Assembly: GCA_900548595.1 (NCBI GenBank) | Contig: URLB01000049.1 | Span: forward strand, 1-14,182 | Reading direction: 5' to 3' | DNA from: an uncultured Eubacteriales bacterium | Lineage (GTDB): Bacteria > Bacillota > Clostridia > Lachnospirales > Anaerotignaceae | Length of the DNA: 14,182 nt | Shown here: positions 1-7,128 of the stretch, piece by piece | Layout of the letters: every line of letters begins with the position of its first letter | Numbering within the stretch: position 1 is the stretch's first letter | Program-made: the position numbers and the translations under genes | The notes under the pieces: generated by a model | Seen by the model: only the letters and a program-made list of their open reading frames with translations | Told to the model about the DNA's origin: nothing | Databases searched by the model: none

Positions 1-102
1 ATAAAATTTAATATAATATACCTAAAACGGTACATAGTCTCATATAAGTTTAAATTATTTTTCTCTTTTTTTCAATATATTTTTTTATTAATATATCTAT
101 TT

Positions 103-537
103 TTACGGTAATTGCATTTTCATTGCGTCCAAAGCCAGCAAATATCCTCTCCAGCCGAAGCCGCACATCTGGCCTACGCATACGGGAACCGTAACCGATG
201 TATGCCTAAACTCCTCCCTTTTATGGATATTGGACATGTGTACTTCTATAACGGGCATATCAACTGAAGCCAGAGCGTCCCTTATGGCATAGCTGTAATG
301 CGTATAGGCTCCGGGATTTATTATTATACCGTCTTTTGAGCCGTAACATTCCTGTATTTTATCTATTATTGCGCCTTCGTGATTGGACTGGAATATTTCG
401 ACTTCAAAATCCAGCTCGTCAGCCTTTTTTCTGATTTCGTCATTAATTTCGTCAAACGTAAGCGTACCGTATACGCCTTTTTCCCTTATTCCCGTAAAAT
501 TGATATTGGGTCCGTGTATCAAACAAATTTTTTTCAT
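103..537 (-). CDS. aroQ: Type II 3-dehydroquinate dehydratase
   Basis: This cytosolic enzyme catalyses the third step of the shikimate pathway, dehydration of 3-dehydroquinate to 3-dehydroshikimate. At 144 residues it has the usual length for the small type II (dodecameric) class, which is unrelated to type I AroD. Visible family motifs are GPNIN (residues 9-13), the flexible-loop Arg18 and catalytic-type Tyr23 in the VYG segment, QSNHEG (50-55), NPGAYTH (74-80), EVHMSN (98-103) and Arg111. The ATG overlaps the last base of the aroK stop (TAATG), so translation is probably coupled to aroK. It is the last gene of the aroE-aroK-aroQ run. No strong terminator is visible in the AT-rich 102 bases after its stop. 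The protein looks complete and intact. Confidence 0.96.
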   Translation of the reverse strand: MKKICLIHGPNINFTGIREKGVYGTLTFDEINDEIRKKADELDFEVEIFQSNHEGAIIDKIQECYGSKDGIIINPGAYTHYSYAIRDALASVDMPVIEVHMSNIHKREEFRHTSVTVPVCVGQMCGFGWRGYLLALDAMKMQLP

Positions 538-1052
538 TATTCCGCCTCTTTCGTAAGAACCTCATATATTTTGTTTGCCGCCGCCGATGAGCTTAAGCCG
601 CTTATGTCTGTTATAACATCGCTTTCGGACTCGTAAAGCGGGCGTCTTTCTTCCAAAAGCTCTCTTATCCTGCCCATCTTATCATCACAGTTAAGCAAAG
701 GTCTTGTCCTGTCGTTTTTTATATTTCTGTAAATATGCTCCGCCGAAGCCTTAATATACAGCGTTTTACCGCTTTTTTTTAACAGCTGCATATTTCGCTC
801 GTTTTTTATAACTCCTCCGCCTGTTGCTATTACAAGTCCTTCCGTTTCGGACAATTGTTCGCAAAGTTCACTTTCCATCTGTCTGAATCTGTCCTCGCCG
901 TACTTTTCAAATATTTCGGTTATTTTCATTCCGGCTCGCCTTACTATTTCATCATCCATATCAAGAAATTTTCTTCCGCTCATTGAGGCAAGCTTTTTCC
1001 CGACAGTTGTTTTCCCGCAGCCCATGAAACCGATAAGTATAATGTTTTCCAT
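537..1052 (-). CDS. aroK: Shikimate kinase
   Basis: This cytosolic P-loop kinase phosphorylates shikimate to shikimate 3-phosphate with ATP. The 171 residues (from the ATG) are typical length. Motifs seen are the Walker A GFMGCGKTT (8-16), Asp32/Asp34 in DMDDE for Mg and shikimate contacts, Arg56 in the EDRFRQ stretch, the ATGGG shikimate-binding glycine run (76-80), and the lid-region RTRPLL. A GTG codon lies immediately before the ATG (GTG-ATG). I prefer the ATG because GGGAGG, formed by the last codons of aroE, sits 6 bases upstream of it but only 3 from the GTG. It starts within a few bases of the aroE stop and its stop overlaps the aroQ start, so the three aro genes are almost certainly one transcript. 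Confidence 0.96.
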   Translation of the reverse strand: MENIILIGFMGCGKTTVGKKLASMSGRKFLDMDDEIVRRAGMKITEIFEKYGEDRFRQMESELCEQLSETEGLVIATGGGVIKNERNMQLLKKSGKTLYIKASAEHIYRNIKNDRTRPLLNCDDKMGRIRELLEERRPLYESESDVITDISGLSSSAAANKIYEVLTKEAE

Positions 1053-1055
1053 CAC

Positions 1056-1928
1056 TTACCTCCCGATATAATAATCTGTCAGCTTCTTTTTCAGACGTTC
1101 CGCGTCTTTTAAGTCCGCTTTCATATCATGCCATATTTCAAATGACGCCAAACCCTGATAAAAAAGCATATCAAAGCCGTTGACGGTTACGGCTCCGTGT
1201 TCCGCCGCATCTTTCATAAGCTTTGTCTCCCACGGAGTATATATTATATCTACGACTATTTTTACATTGTCAAAAAAATCGGCATTTTTTATGGGCGTAC
1301 CGTCTATATCGTTGCCCATACCGACAGATGTTGTCTGTATAACTATTTGAGGATTTTCTATATCCATTATGCTTTCATAACCTTTTACCTCTACGGTTAT
1401 GGGATAATACTTTCTTACTCTATCAGCTAATTTCTCAGCCTTTTCCAAAGTTCTGTTTACTATGACAAGCTTTGACGCTCCCTCTTCACCTGCAAGTATT
1501 GCGGCTGAATTTGCCGCGCCTCCCGCTCCGATGAGAACTAGCGTATTATTTTTTATTTCTATATTTCTGCTCTCAAAACATTTCTTTAATCCTATTATGT
1601 CGGTATTGTATCCTACATATCCGTTATCGGTCAATTTAAGCGTATTTACCGCGCCTATTTTTTCAGCGGCTGCATCTATAGAACACAGCGATTCCATAAC
1701 TTCGACTTTGTGAGGAACCGTAACATTAAACCCTCTTATTCCGAGGGCATATCCGCCGTCTACCGCCGTTTTTACACATCCCTTATCCACCTTAAACGGA
1801 ACATAGGCAACTTTTTTCCCGAATTCTTCGGCTATTGTGTTCTGCAATATGGGGGAAAAGGATTTTTCCACAGGATTTCCTATTATACCGTATACTTGGG
1901 TTTTTCCGTTTATCAAATCAACGCACAT
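1056..1928 (-). CDS. aroE: Shikimate dehydrogenase (NADP+)
   Basis: This enzyme reduces 3-dehydroshikimate to shikimate with NADPH, fourth step of the aromatic amino acid pathway, in the cytosol. The 290 residues begin with the substrate domain: SFSP (23-26) supplies the shikimate-binding serines, NVTVPHK (68-74) holds the catalytic lysine Lys74, and Asp110 in YNTD is its usual partner. The Rossmann domain follows with GAGGAA (134-139) and the NRT segment after beta-2, which in AroE proteins contacts the NADP phosphate. The start overlaps the end of yqeG by 11 bases and has AGGAGG about 10 bases upstream inside yqeG. Complete and ordinary. Confidence 0.96.
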   Translation of the reverse strand: MCVDLINGKTQVYGIIGNPVEKSFSPILQNTIAEEFGKKVAYVPFKVDKGCVKTAVDGGYALGIRGFNVTVPHKVEVMESLCSIDAAAEKIGAVNTLKLTDNGYVGYNTDIIGLKKCFESRNIEIKNNTLVLIGAGGAANSAAILAGEEGASKLVIVNRTLEKAEKLADRVRKYYPITVEVKGYESIMDIENPQIVIQTTSVGMGNDIDGTPIKNADFFDNVKIVVDIIYTPWETKLMKDAAEHGAVTVNGFDMLFYQGLASFEIWHDMKADLKDAERLKKKLTDYYIGR

Positions 1929-2430
1929 GTTTCCTTTTCCTCCTGAAATAAAACGACATTATCAGTTTCTCCAACGGTCTTTTTATTTTTGTTACAAACT
2001 GATCTCTGTTACATATAGGCGCCGTCATTACACAAAGCAGTCCTGCGTTGTGTCCGCACCACATATCTGTAAATATCTGGTCGCCTACCATTACTGTGGA
2101 AGCCCTGTTGCTTCCCATATCTTTCATTGCCTTTTCCAAAGTTTTTATGCCCGGTTTTCCTGCCTTCCAGTAGGCATAAGCGCCTATTTTTTTATTGAAT
2201 ATTTTTATTCTTTCTTCATTATTGTTAGACAGAAGGCATATTTTAAAGCCCTCTTCCATTATGTGATTAAGGATATCGAGAGTATGATTGTCAGGTTCTG
2301 CCACATCATACGGCGCTATCGTATTGTCTATGTCAAAAACAAGAGCTTTTATCCCCCTTCTTTTAAATTCCTTAAGGGGAAGCTGTTCTATTGATTTTAT
2401 ATAAATGTCCGGATATAATCTGTCAAACAT
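1918..2430 (-). CDS. yqeG: YqeG-family HAD-IIIA phosphatase
   Basis: This is a small (170 aa) haloacid-dehalogenase-fold phosphatase of the YqeG/TIGR01668 type, common in Firmicutes; its physiological substrate is not established. The HAD motifs are present in order: DIDNT (33-37, nucleophile Asp33 and acid Asp35), SNN (68-70), Lys92 in GKPG, and GDQIFTD (116-122). There is no cap domain between motifs I and II, as expected for subclass III. The C-terminal tail is basic (FRRKRKHVR). AGAGG lies 7 bases before the ATG. It overlaps aroE by 11 bases and follows the flavoprotein gene by 14 bases, so it belongs to this operon. A role linked to the aro genes is not shown by its sequence. Confidence 0.92.
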   Translation of the reverse strand: MFDRLYPDIYIKSIEQLPLKEFKRRGIKALVFDIDNTIAPYDVAEPDNHTLDILNHIMEEGFKICLLSNNNEERIKIFNKKIGAYAYWKAGKPGIKTLEKAMKDMGSNRASTVMVGDQIFTDMWCGHNAGLLCVMTAPICNRDQFVTKIKRPLEKLIMSFYFRRKRKHVR

Positions 2431-2444
2431 AAGTAAACCTCTGA

Positions 2445-3833
2445 TTATTTTTCTTTCTCTGAAATTTTATCGGCTACATAAAGTCCGTTTGCAGCCGCCT
2501 GTGAAAGCGAACGTGTAAAGCCTGCTCCGTCGCCTATGGCATAGATGTCTTTACAGCCTTTTATTTCAAAATCTTCCGTCTGCGGTCTTGCGGAGTAATA
2601 TTTGCACTCTATGCCGTAAAGAAGAGTATCATAGTTGGCCGTACCCGGTGCAATTTTATCCAACGCATGGAGTGTTTCTATAATATTATCAAGCTGTCTT
2701 TTGGGCATACAAAGGCTCAAATCACCCGGAACAGCCTGCATTGTCGGTCTCGTGGTAGACTGCGCAAGACGTTTATATTCCGTCCTTCGTCCGTTTTCCA
2801 AATCCCCCAGTCTCTGCACAAGGACTCCTCCGCCCGCTATAAGATTGGCAAGGCTTGCCACATTTCTTGCATAACTGATAGGGTCGTTAAAGGGCTGTGT
2901 AAATCTGATAGTTGAAAGCAGCGCAAAGTTGGAGTTTTCCGTCTTTCTCGCCGCGTCCCTGTATGAATGTCCGTTTACGGTAAGCACGCCGTCTGTATTT
3001 TCCGTAACTACGCCGCCCCTTTCATTAAAACAGAACATTCTTGTCGTATCTCCATACCTTTTGCTTCTGTACCATATTTTAGGCTCATATATTTTTTTAG
3101 AAAAATTGTCCCATATAATTGCCGGAAGTTCTACCCTGACCCCGATGTCAACCTGATTGTTCTTCAGTTCCACGTTATGTTCCTGACACCATTTGGCAAA
3201 AAATCTGCTTCCGAATCTTCCTACCGCAAATACAATGTATTTCGCTTCCAAATGGTATTCGGTTCCTTTGTTTACCATTGTTATGGTTCTTGTATCTTTG
3301 TCTACTCCGGTAACCTCCGTATCGACAATTATCTCACACCTTGTTTTAAGGTCGTTTATGAGTTTTTTCATCGTTTCAAAGTTACTGTCCGTACCCAAAT
3401 GCTTCAGCTGTGCCTGCGACATATGCAAATCATGCTTCAGACATTCCAGTTTCAGTTCATTACTAGGCATAAACCTTTCCGTCGTCGCTCCGAACTTCAC
3501 AAGTATATCGTCAGCCTGCTCTATATAATCTATAACGGTATCGGGTTCCAAAAACTCCGTCAGCCATCCTCCGTACTCCGTTGAAATAACATATTTACCG
3601 TCGGAAAAAGCTCCTGCGCCTGCCATACCTTCCATAATAGCGCATGTAGCGCATTTTATACAATGGTCCGTCTTTTTTGTGAGCATGGGGCATACTCTTT
3701 TTTCTATATCGTGTCCTCTTTCAATTACCGATACTTTAAGTTCGGGGTTTTTCTCGAGAAGTCTGTAGGCAGTCATTATTCCGCCGATTCCGCCTCCGAT
3801 TATAGCTACGTCCGCTTTGTCCCTAAAATTCAT
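2445..3833 (-). CDS. NAD(P)/FAD-dependent oxidoreductase, COG2509 type
   Basis: This 462-residue flavoprotein has an N-terminal dinucleotide-binding GGGIGG (13-18) followed by an ERGHDIEKR segment, and a C-terminal second FAD motif AIGDGAG. It matches the family of uncharacterised FAD-dependent dehydrogenases (COG2509) distantly related to BFD-like and GidA-like flavoproteins; substrate unknown. A cysteine cluster, Cys48, Cys58, Cys61 and Cys64 (CIKCATC), precedes a GAGAFSDGK stretch. This arrangement is, to my knowledge, common in the family and could ligate an Fe-S cluster or form a redox site (inference). The start has GGAGGGG 7 bases upstream of the ATG. It is the first gene after the DUF1294 terminator and probably opens the yqeG-aroEKQ transcription unit; I could not pick a clear promoter in the short gap. 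Confidence 0.9.
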   Translation of the reverse strand: MNFRDKADVAIIGGGIGGIMTAYRLLEKNPELKVSVIERGHDIEKRVCPMLTKKTDHCIKCATCAIMEGMAGAGAFSDGKYVISTEYGGWLTEFLEPDTVIDYIEQADDILVKFGATTERFMPSNELKLECLKHDLHMSQAQLKHLGTDSNFETMKKLINDLKTRCEIIVDTEVTGVDKDTRTITMVNKGTEYHLEAKYIVFAVGRFGSRFFAKWCQEHNVELKNNQVDIGVRVELPAIIWDNFSKKIYEPKIWYRSKRYGDTTRMFCFNERGGVVTENTDGVLTVNGHSYRDAARKTENSNFALLSTIRFTQPFNDPISYARNVASLANLIAGGGVLVQRLGDLENGRRTEYKRLAQSTTRPTMQAVPGDLSLCMPKRQLDNIIETLHALDKIAPGTANYDTLLYGIECKYYSARPQTEDFEIKGCKDIYAIGDGAGFTRSLSQAAANGLYVADKISEKEK

Positions 3834-3869
3834 ATTATCCCCTCCGATAAATATTCATAACGCAAGAAA

Positions 3870-3893
3870 TCCGCACAGGCATACCCATGCGGA
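3870..3893 (-). terminator. Intrinsic terminator after DUF1294 gene
   Basis: Read on the minus strand, TCCGCATGGG and CCTGTGCGGA form a 10-bp stem (two G-T pairs) closed by the tetraloop TATG, followed by the T-rich TTTCTT. It lies 7 bases past the DUF1294 stop and ends the rodA-mgsA-DUF1294 unit before the flavoprotein gene. The T-tract is interrupted by a C, so termination may be incomplete. Confidence 0.78.
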
Positions 3894-3900
3894 AAACTTT

Positions 3901-4173
3901 TTATAATATGTTACCTAACATCAACAAAAGCGCTGTATGCAGTATGACGCCTATGGCGAATACCGCATAAAAATACCATTTCCTCGTTTTGTGATGAAAA
4001 AGTTTCATCCCTATAAAGCCGCCGATTCCGCCTCCGATTAATCCCATTGTCAAAAGTGTGGCTTCCTTTATACGCCACTTATCTTTTATCGCCCTACGCT
4101 TATCAATACCCATGAAAATAAACAACAGGACGTTGACGACGGCGTAGTATACAGCCGAAACCTTTAACGCCAT
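3901..4173 (-). CDS. DUF1294 small membrane protein
   Basis: A 90-residue integral membrane protein of the DUF1294 family; no function is established. It has a hydrophobic segment at about residues 6-21, the family-type charged DKRRA loop (24-28), a conserved-looking arginine/glutamate stretch (RIKEATLL, 34-41), a glycine-rich second segment (LIGGGIGGFIGM, 45-56) followed by FHHKTRK, and a third segment at about 68-87. Three membrane spans are inferred from hydrophobicity by eye. The ATG overlaps the last base of the mgsA stop (TAATG), so it is probably translationally coupled to mgsA. A terminator follows directly. The link to mgsA and rodA seems to be operon membership only. Confidence 0.88.
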   Translation of the reverse strand: MALKVSAVYYAVVNVLLFIFMGIDKRRAIKDKWRIKEATLLTMGLIGGGIGGFIGMKLFHHKTRKWYFYAVFAIGVILHTALLLMLGNIL

Positions 4174-4565
4174 TAAATCATGTTCCTCCAGTCAAGATCT
4201 CCTCTGTCAAGAGCCAAAAGAAGTATCTCCGCAGTTGCCAAGTTGCTGGCAAGCGGTATATTATGCACGTCGCACAGACGAAGTATACTGTTTATGTCCG
4301 GTTCATAGCTTTTAGGCGCAACCGGATCCCTAAGGAAAATAACGACGTCTATGTCATTGTTGGCAACCTGCGCCCCGAGCTGCTGTTCCCCTCCGAGATG
4401 TCCCGCAAGATATTTATGAACCGTAAGATTGGCTGTTTCCTCTACAAGACGGCCTGTTCCGCCCGTAGCGTACAGGTTATGTTTAATAAGTATATGCCTG
4501 TAGGCTATGCATAGGTTCTCCATCAATTTTTTCTTATTATCATGCGCTATAAGTGCTATATTCAT
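4173..4565 (-). CDS. mgsA: Methylglyoxal synthase (variant active site)
   Basis: A 130-residue cytosolic protein of the methylglyoxal synthase family, which converts dihydroxyacetone phosphate to methylglyoxal and phosphate as a bypass of lower glycolysis. Identifying features are IALIAHD (3-9), the phosphate-binding ATGGTG (33-38), a GGEQQLG turn (58-64), FLRDP (77-81) and EPDI (88-91). Alignment by eye to E. coli MgsA gives a constant offset of 11: His19 corresponds to His8 and Asp101 to Asp90, both kept. The Asp71 position is Glu60 and the His98 position is Tyr87. The arginine equivalent to Arg107 is kept (Arg96). The C-terminus stops shortly after the core, as in several Firmicutes. AGGGGG precedes the ATG, which overlaps the rodA stop by one base. 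Confidence 0.92.
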   Translation of the reverse strand: MNIALIAHDNKKKLMENLCIAYRHILIKHNLYATGGTGRLVEETANLTVHKYLAGHLGGEQQLGAQVANNDIDVVIFLRDPVAPKSYEPDINSILRLCDVHNIPLASNLATAEILLLALDRGDLDWRNMI

Positions 4566-5716
4566 TAAAATTCCCCCTCAAAAAGCGTCCTCGAATGACG
4601 CAGGTCAATATTTAACACCAATCCCACAGCAACCATGTTTGTCCAAAGCGAACTTCCTCCGGAACTTACAAAAGGCAAGGACATACCCGTATTAGGCATT
4701 ATACCCGTGGCTACGCCGACATTTACAAAAGTCTGGAAAACAAACATTCCAGCCACTCCGGCTGCTATGAGCCTTTCTTTCATATCTCTGGCTTCCATAG
4801 CTATCATTATACATCTTACAATTATAAAAAACAGCAAAGCCAATACCAGCATACAACCTAAAAAACCAAATTCTTCACCTATTACTGAAAAAATAAAGTC
4901 GTTTTGCGGCTCGGGAAGATAGGAAAGCTGATTAAGCGTACCCTGGTAAAGTCCCTTGCCGGTGAGCTGTCCGCTGGAAATAGCACTGATTGATTTCATT
5001 GTCTGGTAATAGGTTTCCGATCCCGGGTCCTGAATAACAAGGTCCCTTATACGCGTTATCATATAGTCCTTAAGCACAAGGTCAACAAACAACGGGTCTT
5101 CCCTTATGGAGTCAAGCACAATAATTCCTATTATCGGAACAACAATTATTAAGATTTTCCCTATAAGTCTGTAGTCCAATTCGGCAACGAACATCTGGAC
5201 GCAGAAAATAAACAAAATAACAAGGCATGCCGAAAGCGCCGGCTGGACAAAGATCATCATTACAGGCACTATAACAAGCACTGCCAAGCGTATCAATGTA
5301 CTTATATTATTAATCGAATCCTTTTTTTTGTCAATAAAATTTGCCATGCAAAAAATCATTATGACTTTTGAAAACTCCGACGGCTGGATTCGTATAGGAC
5401 CTATTTTTATCCATCTTACGGCGTTGTTTGCGCTGGAACCGACAAGTATTACGGCAATAAGTAAAATTATATTTACAATATAGATAGCTCTGTCAAACCT
5501 TGATATATAATCAATATCGAGAAACGCCACAAAAAACATTATTACAAGTCCGCTTGCAAAAAAAATCATCTGAGAGTAGTATCCCGAGGCATCCTCTCCC
5601 AAATTTATACGGAGGGCGCTGCCCACGCATACTATGCCGAATACGGTTAAAGCGCATACAGCCGCTATAAGCCACTTATCAATATTTTGTATTTTAGCCT
5701 TACTAACACTTATCAT
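4565..5716 (-). CDS. rodA: RodA-type SEDS peptidoglycan glycosyltransferase
   Basis: A 383-residue multi-pass membrane protein of the FtsW/RodA/SpoVE family, which polymerises lipid II and works with a class B PBP, here most likely the PBP2 encoded upstream. Roughly ten membrane spans are visible. Conserved features include Trp102 in the VRWI segment, IQPSEFSKV (110-118), LPEPQNDFIF (267-276) with the putative catalytic Asp273, GEEFGFLG (280-287), and the C-terminal MPNTGMSLPFVSSGGSS (340-356). The usual QPD motif reads QPA (158-160). I chose the ATG at 5714-5716 because AGGAG stands about 10 bases upstream. An in-frame ATG at 5770 would add 18 residues but has no ribosome binding site and lies in a terminator hairpin. 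The context argues for RodA over FtsW or SpoVE. Confidence 0.92.
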   Translation of the reverse strand: MISVSKAKIQNIDKWLIAAVCALTVFGIVCVGSALRINLGEDASGYYSQMIFFASGLVIMFFVAFLDIDYISRFDRAIYIVNIILLIAVILVGSSANNAVRWIKIGPIRIQPSEFSKVIMIFCMANFIDKKKDSINNISTLIRLAVLVIVPVMMIFVQPALSACLVILFIFCVQMFVAELDYRLIGKILIIVVPIIGIIVLDSIREDPLFVDLVLKDYMITRIRDLVIQDPGSETYYQTMKSISAISSGQLTGKGLYQGTLNQLSYLPEPQNDFIFSVIGEEFGFLGCMLVLALLFFIIVRCIMIAMEARDMKERLIAAGVAGMFVFQTFVNVGVATGIMPNTGMSLPFVSSGGSSLWTNMVAVGLVLNIDLRHSRTLFEGEF

Positions 5717-5735
5717 AAAATTATTTCTCCTATAT

Positions 5736-5777
5736 AAAAAAGCGCAAATATCGGGTATAACCCCTGACATTATGCGC
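5736..5777 (-). terminator. Intrinsic terminator between minE and rodA
   Basis: On the minus strand GCGCA pairs with TGCGC. The stem continues inward through AAT/ATT, GTC/GAT and GGG/CCC with two single-base bulges and a short loop, and is followed immediately by six Ts. It starts 23 bases after the minE stop. The T-tract ends only 5 bases before the rodA Shine-Dalgarno, so rodA expression depends on readthrough, processing or a promoter I could not identify. This makes it a candidate attenuation point. Confidence 0.8.
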
Positions 5778-5800
5778 CATTTTAAATCAATTCAATTAAG

Positions 5801-6088
5801 TCAGCCGCTTTTTGCCATTCTCATACTTCTTATGGGAATATTGGCATACAGCACCGGAACTTCTCCCGACGTTTCCTTAATATGAGTAAGCCTTATATCA
5901 AGTTCCTCATCGTCTATCTCCATATATTCGGAAATGACATTGAGTATATCGGCCTTCAGCATTTCCAGCACAGTATAGGAGCAGCCTACCCTGTCATGCA
6001 CAAGCACCAGTTTAAGCCTGTCCTTGGCGACTCCGCCGCTTTTGGCATTATTATTTTTTAACAAACCGAGAATATCCATAACATCCAC
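5801..6088 (-). CDS. minE: Cell division topological specificity factor MinE
   Basis: A 95-residue MinE protein. In Min systems it binds membrane-bound MinD, stimulates its ATPase and drives its redistribution so that division inhibition is lowest at mid-cell. The N-terminal part (about 1-35) carries the MinD-contact region with the KDRLKLVLVHDR segment (22-33), the most diagnostic MinE stretch. The C-terminal topological-specificity domain follows, including ILNVISEYMEID and the VLYANIPI end strand. AAGGA precedes the ATG by 5 bases, and the gene begins 20 bases after the minD stop. MinE itself looks intact, whereas its partner minD carries a stop codon. Confidence 0.94.
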   Translation of the reverse strand: MDVMDILGLLKNNNAKSGGVAKDRLKLVLVHDRVGCSYTVLEMLKADILNVISEYMEIDDEELDIRLTHIKETSGEVPVLYANIPIRSMRMAKSG

Positions 6089-6108
6089 ATCCTTAACAGA
6101 ACAGTAAA

Positions 6109-6924
6109 TCAGCGCGCGAATATTTTTTTGAGTCTTCCGAAAAATCCTTCGTTTTCGGAAAGATCCATAAACGGCACTTCCTCTCCCATCAACCTCAAAG
6201 TAATATTTCTATAGGCTCTTCCCGCACGGGAATTTTCTTCCGTAACGGCAGGTTCCCCTTTATTGGTGGTAATCACAACGTCCTCGTCATCGGGCACTAC
6301 TCCCAAAACGTCTACCGAAAGTATTTCCTTTACGTCGTCCACGGACATCATGTCGCCTCTTTTAACCATGTCAACCCTTAAACGATTGACGATAAGACCG
6401 GGGTTACTTATGCCGTTTGCCTCCAAAAGACCTATTATCCTGTCGGCGTCTCTTACGGCGCTCACTTCCGGAGTAGTTACGACTACGGCTCTGTCCGCGC
6501 CTGCTACGGCGTTTTTAAATCCCTGTTCTATTCCGGCAGGACAGTCGATAATTATGTATTCAAAACCCATGTCCTTTATATTCTGACACAGCTATTTTTC
6601 GGCAGAATCGGCATTTGACGACTGCACGGGCGGAATCGGATTTTTATCTCTTGTCTGTGCCGCCGGAAGAAGAAAAAGTCCCTGGTATCTTTTGTCCTTT
6701 ATAAGAGCCTGCTTTAATCTGCACGTGCCTTCTATAACGTCTACCAAGTCGTAAACTATTCTGTTTTCCAGTCCCATAACGACGTCCAGATTTCTGAGTC
6801 CTATGTCGGAATCCACCAGAACTACTTTTTTTCCTTCAAGCGCAAGTCCGCATCCGATATTAGCGGAAGTCGTCGTTTTTCCGACCCCGCCTTTTCCGCT
6901 TGTTACAACTATTACTTCACTCAT
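6109..6924 (-). pseudogene. minD: Septum-site ATPase MinD, interrupted by in-frame TAG
   Basis: MinD is a membrane-associated ParA/MinD-type ATPase. The start (6924) has AGGAGG 7 bases upstream. The first 110 codons carry the deviant Walker A GKGGVGKTT (10-18), SDIGLRNLD and PAAQTRDK. A TAG at 6592-6594 then stops the frame. The same frame resumes as LCQNIKD and the remaining domain from 6570: switch II DCPAGIEQG, TTPEVSAVRDADRIIGLLE, and a C-terminal amphipathic membrane-targeting helix (FFGRLKKIFAR). The whole span is 272 codons, normal MinD length, so no large piece is missing. The stretch just before the stop does not resemble MinD and contains a near-duplicated 11-mer. The internal ATG at 6570 has no properly spaced ribosome binding site. 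Neither fragment alone should be functional. A genuine mutation and a base-call or assembly error are both possible. Confidence 0.88.
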
Positions 6925-6935
6925 GTGTTATCCTC

Positions 6936-7029
6936 CTAGCAAAAGAACATTTCCGCACTTTGTTTCGTGCAAAACAATTAGCTTATTTGTATTCTAGCAA
7001 AAATATACATGAGCGGCACTCTGTTTCGT
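6936..7029 (-). repeat. Imperfect direct repeat upstream of minD
   Basis: Two related minus-strand copies lie at 7029-6994 and 6968-6936. Both begin ACGAAACA(G/A)AGTGC, continue through an ATGT segment and end TTTTGCTAG. The copy nearer minD ends in the minD Shine-Dalgarno AGGAGG. The distal copy contains TGCTAGAAT, which resembles an extended -10 element. The repeat unit is about 33-36 bases with a period of about 60 bases. Confidence 0.7.
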
Positions 7030-7105
7030 AAGCAAATACCACCATTTTTTTACAAAAACTTCTTTGCGTATTTTATGATATTCTGTTGTTAAAGTTCATC
7101 GGTAA

Positions 7106-7128
7106 CGGCGGATGGGGTAAATCCGCCG
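7106..7128 (-). other. GC-rich hairpin after mrdA, no T-tract
   Basis: An 8-bp perfect stem, CGGCGGAT on one arm and ATCCGCCG on the other, with a 7-base loop, begins 6 bases past the mrdA stop. Neither side has a following T run, so it is not a classical intrinsic terminator. It may act as an mRNA 3' stabilising or partial stop structure between mrdA and minD. Confidence 0.5.

Noticed and set aside
1..102. Possible terminator or small RNA downstream of aroQ
   Set aside because: The region is very AT-rich with only a 4-bp stem candidate (TACC/GGTA) and no convincing structure or coding.
2967..3584. A 205-codon plus-strand open frame opposite the flavoprotein gene
   Set aside because: Antisense to a clear family member, no ribosome binding site and no recognisable protein pattern.
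5717..5770. An 18-residue N-terminal extension of RodA from the ATG at 5770
   Set aside because: It has no ribosome binding site, lies within the terminator hairpin, and adds residues not typical of RodA. The start at 5716 has AGGAG.
6592..6594. The TAG in minD as a pyrrolysine or recoded codon
   Set aside because: No MinD position calls for an unusual residue. Other genes here end in normal stops, including a TAG in mreD, and there is no sign of recoding machinery. Mutation or sequence error is simpler.
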